A model generated the notes under the pieces. It did not search any database and had not been told where the DNA came from. It was given only the letters and a program-made list of their open reading frames with translations. Positions 8,600-17,358 of a stretch of 64,000 nt of DNA are shown here, piece after piece. Within the stretch, counting starts at the first letter, position 1; each line of letters begins with the position of its first letter. The stretch comes from Chroococcidiopsis sp. TS-821. Lineage in GTDB: Bacteria; Cyanobacteriota; Cyanobacteriia; Cyanobacteriales; Chroococcidiopsidaceae. The stretch covers positions 310,001 through 374,000 of the forward strand of contig NZ_MVDI01000002.1 of NCBI RefSeq assembly GCF_002939305.1, written 5' to 3'. Position numbers and translations under genes: made by a program.

Positions 8600-9913
8600 T
8601 CAATGCTGTTGATTGTGCCAATTTTTCAGTGGAGAATTGGGCGAATCTGCTTTAGTAGATTTTGGACTGGGAATCGAGGGAAAGATGAGACGAATGGCGC
8701 GATCGCCAAAGAAATAATCGCGCAGCCAATCGAGAAGCACAATCAAGCGATTTCGTCCGCCAGGCAAATAATACAAGTGAACGCCTAACCACAACAACCA
8801 CGCCGGAAATCCTGTAAACGTGAAGTTTCCAGCTTGCGCAACACCCGTATTGCGTTTGATTATCGCCGCCCTACCTTTATCTACATAACGAAACGGTTTT
8901 GGTTCCTTACCTTTAATTTGACGCAAAATGTTTTGTGCGGCTAGCGTACCTTGTTGTAAAGCGACGGGTGCGACTAATGGTAGCGGTTCGCCGTCTTGTT
9001 CCACATAAGCTGAATCGCCAACGACATATACTTGTGGATGATTTGGTAATTGTAGCGTTGGTAAAACTGCAACTTGTCCTTTAGCCGCTGGAAAGAGTTC
9101 AGCTGTTGGTGCAGGTGGAGAGGCTTGTACGCCCGCAGTCCAAACGATCGTCTTCGAGAAAATAACAGCACCATTTTCCAGATATACAGCATTTGGCGTT
9201 ACTTTACTAACTCGTGCTTGCAGATAAACTTTCACGCCAATTCGCTGTAGCTGTTTATAGGTATAGTCGGATAAGCGCAGTGGCAGATCGGCAAGTAGGC
9301 GATCGCTCGATTGCAGCAATATTACCTGGACTTGATCCATCTCTAGCGTGGGAAAGTCTTTAACTAACCGACCTTGAATCAGTTCTACTAACGCTCCTGC
9401 TAATTCTACGCCAGTAGGTCCACCACCCACGATGACAAACGTCAAGAGTAAGCGACGCACTTCTGGATCGATTTCGCGTACCGCTTGTTCAAAACAAGAC
9501 AAAATATGGTTGCGTAAGTACACCGCTTCTTGCAGCGTTTTCATGGGTAAAGCATACTTATCAGCCCCTGGTATTCCTAAAAACTGCGATTCACTACCAG
9601 TAGAGAGAACCAAAAAATCGTACGGAATTGTTAAACCATCGGTGACGACAACCTGATTAGCAAAATCGATGCGTGTCACTTCTGCCATCAAAAAATTAGC
9701 AAAAGCTAATCGCTGCAGAAGACTGCGCACAGGATAAGCAATTTGTTCGGGTTGAAGTTCGGCAACAGCTACCTGATATAGCAACGGAATAAAGGTATGA
9801 TAGTTGTTGCGGTCAATGAGTAAGACATTGACACCAGCGCGCGCTAGCAATTGGGTTACTCGCAACCCACCAAAACCAGAACCAACAACAACAACACGAG
9901 GGCGTCTTGGCAC
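8600..9913 (-). CDS. Type II NAD(P)H:quinone oxidoreductase (NDH-2-like)
   Basis: 437 residues from GTG 9913 (MPRRPRVVVVGSGFGG), preferred over an upstream TTG because homologues begin here. FAD-binding GxGxxG (GSGFGG) is at the N-terminus. A second Rossmann motif (VIVGGGPTGVELAG) lies near residue 160 for NAD(P)H, and the FAD-closing VYVGDSA lies near 295. The C-terminal hydrophobic, amphipathic region (FPAWLLWLGVHLYYL) should attach it to the membrane. It transfers electrons from NAD(P)H to plastoquinone without pumping protons. It is followed by doxX in a likely operon. Confidence 0.9.
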   Translation of the reverse strand: MPRRPRVVVVGSGFGGLRVTQLLARAGVNVLLIDRNNYHTFIPLLYQVAVAELQPEQIAYPVRSLLQRLAFANFLMAEVTRIDFANQVVVTDGLTIPYDFLVLSTGSESQFLGIPGADKYALPMKTLQEAVYLRNHILSCFEQAVREIDPEVRRLLLTFVIVGGGPTGVELAGALVELIQGRLVKDFPTLEMDQVQVILLQSSDRLLADLPLRLSDYTYKQLQRIGVKVYLQARVSKVTPNAVYLENGAVIFSKTIVWTAGVQASPPAPTAELFPAAKGQVAVLPTLQLPNHPQVYVVGDSAYVEQDGEPLPLVAPVALQQGTLAAQNILRQIKGKEPKPFRYVDKGRAAIIKRNTGVAQAGNFTFTGFPAWLLWLGVHLYYLPGGRNRLIVLLDWLRDYFFGDRAIRLIFPSIPSPKSTKADSPNSPLKNWHNQQH

Positions 9914-9988
9914 TATGAATAGCTCTCGTCTACACAATCTACTGGTTGTATAGTAGCGGGAAATGTAAAGCTGGGGAACACGACTCTG

Positions 9989-10276
9989 TTAAGAAGATAC
10001 ATCGCACCTGAGTGCGAGTTGACCCGACAAATTGCATGCTTGCTTCTCGCGCAAAGGATGATAGCGAATTCCCTGTACATCGCAAAACAATTTTTCCAAA
10101 CCGAGCTGACGATAGAATGCACTTCCCCTAGCAATGGAAATTGCTAGATTCGCTACCTTCAACACTGCTTTCACCACAAGTGTCCGCCCTGTCATGATTT
10201 GATTCGTTGTTGCAAAACTCGGTTGACTCGCCACAGCAGTTGAAATCATGTGCTCAAGTGCTAACTTGGTACTCAT
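9989..10276 (-). pseudogene. C-terminal fragment of an acyl-CoA dehydrogenase
   Basis: This 95-residue frame reads like the last part of an acyl-CoA dehydrogenase: KAVLKVANLAISIA, GSAFYRQLGLEKLFCDVQG, then RYHPLREK and a short tail. This is the C-terminal helical domain with the Arg/Asp-rich helix that precedes the end of the enzyme. The flavin and substrate-binding parts are absent upstream. It is either a decayed gene or the in-frame rescue of its tail. It begins with a plausible ATG, but I would not expect enzyme activity. Confidence 0.6.
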
Positions 10277-10492
10277 TAGACCTCCTGCATGAATGCTTAC
10301 AAATAAATTCGCTACTCAATACACCCCTGCGCGAACTATGGGTCAGGTACGCCTTACCCCCTTAAATCTATTGCTTATAGCGAAGGCACATTTTGTTTAA
10401 GTTTATGATTCATGCTCATAGTGATTTCCTTAACTCACGGTAGAGAGGTGTGAAAGCGATCGCAATTTTGCGTATCAAGTACCAACCTACTA

Positions 10493-11038
10493 TTAGGCTG
10501 ACGCACCATTGTTAGAGTTAGTCTTATTCTCAATGCATTTAAAAAACTGCAAAATTTGTGCAGGCGATTGAATGTGATATACACTCTTTATACTTTGAGC
10601 CTGCTGGATATACTCGCGGTATTTTGGCGTTAAACGTTTGTGACATAACCAAAGCACGCGGTAACTACGAAGCGAACTTTTCAAGATGGAACTCTTTTGA
10701 GGCCAGCCTTCTGGTGGTTTAAAGTAACCTACAATTAGGCGTTTAGTCACCCACCAGAAATGCACGTAGAGCGGTAGGTCGACAAAAACTAGAGTATCTG
10801 CCTCATTTAGTCGTAGCCAGAGGGTTTCCTTGTTACCAAACCCGTCAATAATCCATCGGTCAGTCGCCAAAATTTTCTGATGAATATGCTGATATTCTTC
10901 CTGGGAAACTTCAGTATCTCCTGATGGATATTGAATTTTGTCCAAGACGTAAAGTGGTAAACCAGCTATTTCTGATAATCTCTTGCTAAGCGTTGATTTA
11001 CCGCCGCCAGCATTGCCAAATACTGCTACTTTTTTCAT
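10493..11038 (-). CDS. P-loop NTPase, adenylate-kinase-like (FlaR/topology-modulation type)
   Basis: 181 residues from ATG 11038, preferred to the TTG 21 bases upstream because the beta-strand MKKVAVFG starts here. The Walker A GNAGGGKST follows at once, then LYVLDKIQYPSG, an acidic DRWIIDGFGN strand and VFVDLPLYVHFWWVTKRL. This order matches the small kinases annotated as adenylate kinase-like or DNA topology modulation protein FlaR. The substrate is unknown. Likely cytosolic and monocistronic. Confidence 0.8.
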   Translation of the reverse strand: MKKVAVFGNAGGGKSTLSKRLSEIAGLPLYVLDKIQYPSGDTEVSQEEYQHIHQKILATDRWIIDGFGNKETLWLRLNEADTLVFVDLPLYVHFWWVTKRLIVGYFKPPEGWPQKSSILKSSLRSYRVLWLCHKRLTPKYREYIQQAQSIKSVYHIQSPAQILQFFKCIENKTNSNNGASA

Positions 11039-11227
11039 AGCGATTTTGTAACCTAGCAATGAGATTATCTCTGGTTAAATAGCCTTTGTTTGTGGTTAGT
11101 GACTAGTAACTCTTCACCATTTTTATCATAACTAATCAACTGGATTTAATATCAATATCGGCTAGTGCTAAAATTACAGTTTACGTGCTAGGTGTGAAGT
11201 ACGAGCAATCAAGACGAAGCGGGAAGG

Positions 11228-12646
11228 TTATGAATAGTCTTTGGCTAAGCCTAAGCCCATAACTTCGCGGTAGTGCGCTTCGATTTCACCTACAGTTTTT
11301 GATTGACGGTTGAAATCCCACTGACTGCGTTCAAATAAATTTTGTCGCAATTCATTGACATCGATTGTTATAACTTCGCCATTTGCAACGATTTGCTTGC
11401 CATTTACCCAAACACTATTGACAGCTTGGGTAGGACGACCAAGAATCAGTAAACCAATAGGATCGGTACGCGGTAGCAGTGATAAGCTAGTGAGATCGTA
11501 CAGTACGAGATCTGCTTTTTTTCCTGCGGTTAAAGAACCCAACTCCTCAGCCATATTCAAGCCTTTAGCACCACCGAATGCAGCCATTTCTACCGATTGA
11601 CGCGGAGTAATCCAATTACGGTAGTCGAAGTCGGTGATATTGTGCAGCATTGAGCCGATTTTAATTGCTTCAAGAAGATCTTGCGAGTCGTTACTAGCTG
11701 AACCATCGCAACCAAAACTGACATTGACTCCGGCTTGGCGGTATTTTAAAACAGGGGCGATGCCACTTCCCAAACGCAAGTTACTCAAAGGATTGTGAAC
11801 AACGGTAGATTGCGTTTCTGCCAAGATTGCAACATCTGCATCACTCAACCAGACACAATGTGCTAGCGAGGTGCGATCGCTTAAATAACCAATGCGCTTC
11901 AGATGTTCAACTCCACTACAACCGTACTTTTCTTGGGCTAGCTGCTTTTGGGCTTTCGTCTCCAACAAATGCGCGTGACGACAAAGATTGTAGCGATCGC
12001 TTAATTCAATACATCCAGCAAACAGCGCATCCGAACACAGTTGAATTCCCGTTGGTGCAACTAAAATATGCACGCCAGCTTCTGGAGCGTGAAACTGCGT
12101 GACGACTTCTTGCATCAGTTCTAGCGTTGCTTGCGTCGAGCGAAAATAAGGTGTTGCTTCGCGCTGCGCTTCACCCTTGGGAATTCCACTTGCTAAAGCC
12201 TCATCTTGAATTAATGGTCCAATAAATGCTCGAATGCCAACTTCCTGATAAGCTTTAACCACAGCAGAGACAGTTTCTATTTCTTTTCCTGGAATTAATA
12301 CCAAGTGATCGACAACACTCGTTCCACCCGACAGCAAGGTTTCTACAGCGGTTCCCAGCGCACTTAAATACACTTGTTCAGGGTCGAGAGGGGCAAAATC
12401 ATAAAGTTCCGCAATCCATAATTCAAGTGGTACTGGCGGAATCAGCCCGCGTTGCCACATTTCCGAAGAGTGCGTGTGAGCGTTTACAAAACCAGGAAGT
12501 AATAACTTGTTCTTACCATCAACAACTGTACCAACAATTTCCAAATTAGGAGCAATTTTTGTAATGCGATCGCCCTCGATTTGTACATCTACAGTTTCAT
12601 AACCACCATCAACTGGAATCAAAACATTCTGAATTGTAAAACTCAC
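11228..12646 (-). CDS. TRZ/ATZ-type amidohydrolase (deaminase/chlorohydrolase family)
   Basis: 472 residues from GTG 12646, chosen because AAGG lies eight bases upstream. It is a metal-dependent TIM-barrel hydrolase. Visible ligands are H57-x-H59 (HTHS), H224-x-H226 (HAHLLE), H263, the HNP motif at 284 and the catalytic D314 (GCDGSASND). This set matches the subgroup containing adenosine-type deaminases, guanine deaminase and triazine hydrolases (AtzA/AtzB/TrzN). The substrate cannot be told from sequence. It faces away from a cysteine hydrolase/cupin/CocE operon 230 bp upstream, and the divergent arrangement suggests joint regulation. Confidence 0.85.
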   Translation of the reverse strand: MSFTIQNVLIPVDGGYETVDVQIEGDRITKIAPNLEIVGTVVDGKNKLLLPGFVNAHTHSSEMWQRGLIPPVPLELWIAELYDFAPLDPEQVYLSALGTAVETLLSGGTSVVDHLVLIPGKEIETVSAVVKAYQEVGIRAFIGPLIQDEALASGIPKGEAQREATPYFRSTQATLELMQEVVTQFHAPEAGVHILVAPTGIQLCSDALFAGCIELSDRYNLCRHAHLLETKAQKQLAQEKYGCSGVEHLKRIGYLSDRTSLAHCVWLSDADVAILAETQSTVVHNPLSNLRLGSGIAPVLKYRQAGVNVSFGCDGSASNDSQDLLEAIKIGSMLHNITDFDYRNWITPRQSVEMAAFGGAKGLNMAEELGSLTAGKKADLVLYDLTSLSLLPRTDPIGLLILGRPTQAVNSVWVNGKQIVANGEVITIDVNELRQNLFERSQWDFNRQSKTVGEIEAHYREVMGLGLAKDYS

Positions 12647-12747
12647 AAAATTAACCTTAAAATATCTACTAATCAATTAATTCTAAAACACTTATACAAA
12701 GAAACTGTTATCAAAAATCCTTCAAAACACCCTCTAAATTCATAATT

Positions 12748-12780
12748 CCTTTGTGTCCTTTGTGTCCTTGGTGGTTCATT
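12748..12780. repeat. Interspersed CTTTG(T/C)GTCC repeat
   Basis: Tandem-like CCTTTGTGT / CCTTTGTGT / CCTTGGTGGTTCATT. Related copies lie at 16933-16964 and 54834-54865, with a weaker one at 36144-36165. All are intergenic. Confidence 0.65.
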
Positions 12781-12879
12781 CAAAATAACCTCTTCTCCCC
12801 CCACACAACCGTAAAAATTAATACTTAAATTCAACCATAATTCACCTAAGACAATTATAGAGAAACGAAATTTAAAACG

Positions 12880-13656
12880 ATGAATCGACCCTTACGAACC
12901 TTAGGAATTCCACCAAATGCGTGGGCGGTAGATGAAGCGATCGCCGATATTACCCGTCCGCCATTAACCCCTCAAATTATCGCACTGAAAACCGAGACTA
13001 AAACCTTATACCTCGACTTAGCCAAAACCGCCATCTTAGTCATTGACATGCAAAATGACTTTTGTCATCCTGACGGTTGGCTAGCACACATTGGTGTTGA
13101 TATTACCCCCGCCCGCCAGCCCATCGATCCGATTAACAAACTGTTACCAGAATTACGCGATCGCGATGTTCCTGTGATTTGGCTCAACTGGGGAAATCGT
13201 TCTGACTTACTCAATATCAGCGCCCACGTGCGTCACGTCTACAATCCTACAGGCGATGGTATCGGACTTGGCGATCCATTGCCGAGTAATAACGCTAGAG
13301 TATTAATGGCAGGAAGTTGGGCAGCGGCTGTTGTAGACGAACTCAAACAGTTACCACAAGATATCTGTGTTGATAAGTATCGCATGAGTGGCTTTTGGGA
13401 CACACCGTTGGATAGCATCCTGCGTAATTTGGGTAGAACTACATTGTTATTTGCAGGAGTCAACGCCGATCAATGTGTTTTAGTCACCTTGCAAGATGCC
13501 AATTTTTTAGGGTATGACTGTGTATTAATAAAAGACTGCACCGCGACAACTTCCCCAGAATACTGCTGGCAAGCAACAATTTATAACGTAAAGCAGTGTT
13601 TTGGCTTTGTGACCGATTCTCAAGCTATTCTTCATGCGCTAGCAACTAGCAATTAG
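12880..13656 (+). CDS. Cysteine hydrolase of the isochorismatase family (biuret hydrolase/RutB-like)
   Basis: 258 residues. The catalytic triad of the family is complete: D56 in IDMQNDF, K166 in DKYRMSGF and C199 in NADQCV; the cis-peptide region precedes the Cys. A 40-residue N-terminal extension and the GIGLGDP...GSWA segment (about 127-147) are shared with amidases such as biuret amidohydrolase and ureidoacrylate hydrolase RutB. An amide or ureido substrate is therefore likelier than isochorismate (inference). It is the first gene of an operon: the cupin gene follows after 3 bp. Confidence 0.85.
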   Translation: MNRPLRTLGIPPNAWAVDEAIADITRPPLTPQIIALKTETKTLYLDLAKTAILVIDMQNDFCHPDGWLAHIGVDITPARQPIDPINKLLPELRDRDVPVIWLNWGNRSDLLNISAHVRHVYNPTGDGIGLGDPLPSNNARVLMAGSWAAAVVDELKQLPQDICVDKYRMSGFWDTPLDSILRNLGRTTLLFAGVNADQCVLVTLQDANFLGYDCVLIKDCTATTSPEYCWQATIYNVKQCFGFVTDSQAILHALATSN

Positions 13657-13659
13657 CAT

Positions 13660-14115
13660 ATGGACACAACTCGCTGCATGATCCCCGTTGCCAAATCGCC
13701 GCAAGACTATCAAGCTTTTAAAATTAGTCCTGGCGATACGAATAAACTAGCAATTGTCTTCGACACTGCAACTGCAAATATTTCCTTAACCATTTGCGTA
13801 GAAATTTTTGAAATTGGTGGCAAAACCCCACCAAACCGCCATCAAATGGCAGTCGAAATGTTTTTTATTTTAGCCGGTGAAGGACGCGCCACTTGTGATG
13901 GCAAAACGGTAGCAATTCGAGCAGGAGATAGCGTGTTAGTACCTCCCACAGGAACGCACATGATTGAAAACACAGGCTCGACGCGGTTGTACGCATTGTG
14001 TATTATGGTGCCGAATGAAGACTTTGCGGAGTTAATTCGCAGTGGTACACCTGTAGAACTCGATGCGGAGGATTTAGCTGTTTTGCGTCGCTTACCTGCA
14101 CCAGTATTATGTTGA
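13660..14115 (+). CDS. Cupin-domain protein
   Basis: 151 residues with one cupin barrel (about 50-125). The first motif is altered (NRHQMAVEMFFILAGEG) but retains His and Glu, and the second reads VPPTGTHMIENTG with a His. It should bind a divalent metal. Small cupins in catabolic operons serve as isomerases, dioxygenases or sensors. It lies 3 bp after the cysteine hydrolase and overlaps the CocE gene by 7 bp, so the three proteins are likely made together. Confidence 0.85.
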   Translation: MDTTRCMIPVAKSPQDYQAFKISPGDTNKLAIVFDTATANISLTICVEIFEIGGKTPPNRHQMAVEMFFILAGEGRATCDGKTVAIRAGDSVLVPPTGTHMIENTGSTRLYALCIMVPNEDFAELIRSGTPVELDAEDLAVLRRLPAPVLC

Positions 14116-15746
14116 CGGTGCGTCCGAAAGAAAGCGCATCAATGCTGACTCGCGATGGAGTACGGTTAGATGCGGATATTTACCGCCCTGACGCGGAGGG
14201 AGAATTTCCAGTATTGTTGATGCGCCAGCCGTATGGCAGAGCGATCGCATCTACGGTAGTTTACGCGCACCCAATTTGGTATGCTGCTCACGGCTATATT
14301 GTCGCGATTCAAGACGTACGCGGACGCGGAACCTCACAAGGCGAATTCAAGTTATTCGTCAACGAAATCAACGACGGTGAGGACGCAGTAAACTGGGCAG
14401 CAAATTTACCTGGTAGTAATGGCAAGGTAGGAATGTATGGCTTTTCCTATCAAGGAATGACGCAGCTATATGCAGCCGCAGCAAAACCACCAGCATTAAA
14501 AACGATTTGTCCAGCGATGGTTGCGTACGATTTGTATACCGACTGGGTATATGAGGGTGGCGCGTTTTGTTTGCAAACGAATTTAGGTTGGGCGATTCAA
14601 TTAGCAGCGGAAACCGCAAGATTGCAAGGTGATGCAGCGGCGCATCATACACTTTATGCCGCAGCACAGAATATACCACTATACGACCCTGTTCCTAGCC
14701 TAAACGAATGCTTGCGCAAACTCGCACCGAATGCTTTTTATCACGAATGGCTCGAACATTCGCAGCCTGATAGTTATTGGGAAGAAATTTCGCCCAAGAA
14801 ATACTTGCAAAACGTCGATCTACCCATGCTTCACATCGGCGGTTGGTTTGACACTTATCTGCGCGGGACAATTCATCTGTATAAAGATTTTGCAGCACGT
14901 AGTGCGTATCGTCAACAGTTACTCGTCGGACCTTGGGCGCATTTACCTTGGAGTCGCAAAGTAGGTGATGTCGATTTTGGCATTGAAGCTTTAAACCCTG
15001 TCGATCGCTTGCAAATCAAATGGTTTGATGAGTTCCTTAAAGGAATCGATCGCGGATTATCGCAAGAACCAGCAGTCTGCTTATTTGAAATGGGTAGCAA
15101 TCAATGGCGCAAATTTGATAGCTGGGACAAGTACACCCATAAACCTTATTATTTGTCAAGTACAGGACTAGCAAGTGTCCGCGAAGATGAAGGTAAATTA
15201 GTAACAATTCATCCTGACCCCTGTCCACCTGATGTTTTAGTGCATGACCCGTGGCGACCGGTTCCAGCACTTGGAGGTCACGCCGCATTACCCGCAGGTT
15301 CGTTTGAGCGATCGCACATTGACCGCCGTTCGGATGTTTTAACTTATACAACAGATCCCTTGGAAACTGACCTTTATTTTGCAGGAGATGTTGCAGTAAA
15401 AATCTGGTGCAGTGCAGATACTCCCTATCATGACTTGTGTGCGGTGCTTTCTGAAGTTCGCAGCAATGGTAAAGTATATAACCTAACGCAAGGTTATTTA
15501 CACGTAAATGAAATGCGATCGCCTTTACGAGTCGTGTTGCAACCAACTTGTGTCAAAATTGCTAAAGGTCATGCCCTACGTCTCAGTTTAAGCGCCGCGT
15601 GTTTTCCAGCGTATCCGATTAATCCTGGTACAGGCTCGCCGATGGGAAGTACGCGACTGATGGATTCGCAAATTGTAACTTTGATGGTTCATTGTGGAGG
15701 CGATCGCCCTTCACAAGTTTTGTTACCCGTCGTTACACCTTCTTAA
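14109..15746 (+). CDS. CocE/NonD family hydrolase (X-Pro dipeptidyl-peptidase/cocaine-esterase type)
   Basis: 545 residues. The N-terminal alpha/beta-hydrolase domain has the nucleophile elbow GFSYQG near residue 117, preceded by the DVRGRGTSQG segment characteristic of S15/CocE proteins. The second half is a jelly-roll domain (from about 360; FAGDVAVKIWCSADTPYHD). Members cleave esters or amides of small molecules or acyl-dipeptides. No signal peptide, so cytosolic. Its start overlaps the cupin stop. With the cysteine hydrolase and cupin it forms a hydrolytic operon of unknown substrate. Confidence 0.9.
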   Translation: MLTVRPKESASMLTRDGVRLDADIYRPDAEGEFPVLLMRQPYGRAIASTVVYAHPIWYAAHGYIVAIQDVRGRGTSQGEFKLFVNEINDGEDAVNWAANLPGSNGKVGMYGFSYQGMTQLYAAAAKPPALKTICPAMVAYDLYTDWVYEGGAFCLQTNLGWAIQLAAETARLQGDAAAHHTLYAAAQNIPLYDPVPSLNECLRKLAPNAFYHEWLEHSQPDSYWEEISPKKYLQNVDLPMLHIGGWFDTYLRGTIHLYKDFAARSAYRQQLLVGPWAHLPWSRKVGDVDFGIEALNPVDRLQIKWFDEFLKGIDRGLSQEPAVCLFEMGSNQWRKFDSWDKYTHKPYYLSSTGLASVREDEGKLVTIHPDPCPPDVLVHDPWRPVPALGGHAALPAGSFERSHIDRRSDVLTYTTDPLETDLYFAGDVAVKIWCSADTPYHDLCAVLSEVRSNGKVYNLTQGYLHVNEMRSPLRVVLQPTCVKIAKGHALRLSLSAACFPAYPINPGTGSPMGSTRLMDSQIVTLMVHCGGDRPSQVLLPVVTPS

Positions 15747-15761
15747 TTCTCAGTTAACCCG

Positions 15762-15821
15762 ACAGCCCACTCAAAGTGGACTAAAAGGCTGATTCAGTCT
15801 GATTGATCGGATTTGGGCTGT
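15762..15821. repeat. Inverted repeat behind the CocE operon
   Basis: ACAGCCC (15762-15768) and GGGCTGT (15815-15821) bracket an AT-rich segment containing a smaller CCACT...AGTGG pair. There is no T-tract, so termination is uncertain. A TGGGTAATAG heptad-type repeat lies just downstream. Confidence 0.4.
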
Positions 15822-15943
15822 TAGCGGAGGGAGAGTGGGTAATAGATGAAGTTGGTGCAAGATACTATTAATAGAAATTTTTACAATGACCAATTACCAG
15901 TTACCATTTGTTACCTTACACTTCTTTTCACCCACATCCCTTT

Positions 15944-16542
15944 ATGACAAACGTCATTGACTTCGTAGAATCCCCAATTGTGTCGCAGTTGCATCCTGTA
16001 ATAGAAATGACAGATGACCAGTTTTTTGAATTCTGTCAACTTAATCGAGACTTACGCATTGAACGTACGGCTAACGGAGAACTATCTATTATGCTACCTG
16101 CGGGTTCAGCACAGGAAATCGTAATTTTAAAATTAGCCAGCAATTAGCAAACTGGACTGATATTGATGGAACCGGAATTGGATTTGATTTTAGTGCTGGA
16201 TTTATTTTACCAAATGGTGCGATGCGTTCTCCTGATGCAGCGTGGATAAAGCTAAAAAGATAGAACACACTTGCAGTTAAACAACAAGAAAAATTTGCAC
16301 CCATCGCCCCTGATTTTGTTAGAGAACTGCGTTCTGCTAGTGACAGTTTAAAAAAGCTACAAGAAGAAATGCAAAAGTACATTGATAATGGCGTTCACCT
16401 AGGATGGTTAATTGACCGCAAACATCAGAAAGTTTATGTTTTTCGCCCTAATTTTCCTCTAAAATGTCTCGATAATCCGGTAACAGTTAGTAAAGAGCCG
16501 GTATTGCCTGGATTTGTATTGGAATTAAATAAAGTTTGGTAG
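15944..16542 (+). pseudogene. Uma2-family endonuclease pseudogene (frameshift and stop)
   Basis: From ATG 15944 (MTNVIDFV) the frame reads as the N-terminus of a Uma2/DUF820 restriction-endonuclease-like protein up to LPAGSAQEIVI. It then shifts: the continuation (QQLANWTDID, SAGFILPNGAMRSPDAAWI) is in the next frame. At 16261 a TAG replaces the Trp codon expected after LKR. The C-terminal part (KFAPIAPDFVRELRS, DNGVHLGWLIDRK) is intact to 16542. The active-site PD...ExK region is split, so the gene is dead. Uma2 genes are abundant and fast-decaying in cyanobacteria. Confidence 0.88.
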
Positions 16543-16553
16543 TAGAAAAGATT

Positions 16554-16907
16554 ATGAACCTTATTTTACATATCACGCAACGCGCTCAATGGGAAACCGC
16601 ACAAAAAGTTGGAATTTATCGCAGCAACACCCTAGAATCAGAAGGATTTATTCACTGTTCTACTCCACAGCAAGTTATCAATGTAGCCAATACATTTTTT
16701 AGAAATCAACAAGGATTAGTTTTGCTTTGTATTGATTCTGATAAAGTTCAAGCAGAAATCCGTTACGAAGGAACACAACAAGATGAACTCTTTCCGCATA
16801 TTTATGGTGCGTTAAATCTTGATGCTGTATTTCAAGTACTTAATTTTCAACCTAATCAAGACGGAAGTTTCGCCTTTCCTCTAGAGATTATTAGCTTTAT
16901 GTCTTAA
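16554..16907 (+). CDS. DUF952 family protein
   Basis: 117 residues from ATG 16554; the upstream TTG lies within the Uma2 remnant and is less likely. The family signature is present: LHIT...W near the start, the GFIHCST motif around 33-39, LLCID, RYEG and HIYGALN. The reaction is unknown. It is a compact soluble protein. It stands 12 bp behind the decayed Uma2 gene, but nothing indicates functional linkage. Confidence 0.85.
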   Translation: MNLILHITQRAQWETAQKVGIYRSNTLESEGFIHCSTPQQVINVANTFFRNQQGLVLLCIDSDKVQAEIRYEGTQQDELFPHIYGALNLDAVFQVLNFQPNQDGSFAFPLEIISFMS

Positions 16908-16932
16908 CACCACTCTCTATTCATCTCTTAAT

Positions 16933-16964
16933 CTTTGCGCACTTTGTGCACTTAGTGGTTCATT
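16933..16964. repeat. Interspersed CTTTG(T/C)GTCC repeat, second copy
   Basis: CTTTGCGCACTTTGTGCACT followed by TAGTGGTTCATT, sharing the TTAGTGGTTC end with the copy at 54834 and the GTGGTTCATT end with that at 12748. Confidence 0.6.
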
Positions 16965-17257
16965 ATAAAATTACCATATGCAATAGTAATCTTTGATATT
17001 GAGAAGCAGTTTATAAAGAACTGTAACTGAAAGGCAAGTCTGCTGGTTGTAGGTGAGCTGACGCAGCATCAATCGAATTATCGCAACACAAATAAAGATC
17101 TCATTTTGTTGCCATCAATACCTTCATCACTCAAAGATACTGGTGGATGAAGGGGTTGTCAGAAAACGACGAGAAGGATTAATTAGATATCATTCCTTAA
17201 ATCATGCCTTTGTAGCTAATTGTCTAGAAAGCGTTGCTAGACTAGTTTGAAACAGCT

Positions 17258-17342
17258 GCCCTACATTGCGCTGCACCGGAACGGAAAAGATGGTTGGTTG
17301 AGTCGCAAAAGTTATTGGCGTCCGGCGAGCTTAACGTTGGGT
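17258..17342 (+). repeat. attC-like inverted repeat before a foreign hydrolase gene
   Basis: The left end GCCCTAC (17258-17264) is near RYYYAAC, and TGCACCGGA (17272-17280) follows. The right side holds TCCGGCGAGC (17321-17330), GCTTAAC (17329-17335, fitting RYYYAAC) and GTTGGGT (17336-17342, fitting GTTRRRY). CCGGA/TCCGG and flanking bases pair across a 40-nt spacer. This is the layout of integron cassette attC sites and of similar intergenic repeats common in Chloroflexota. It ends 16 bp before the start codon of a gene with different codon use. Confidence 0.5.
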
Positions 17343-17358
17343 ATCAGGGAGTGGTTTC

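Noticed and set aside
9913-10134. Alternative frame over the acyl-CoA dehydrogenase fragment
   Set aside because: The other frame reads as a known protein family; this one does not.
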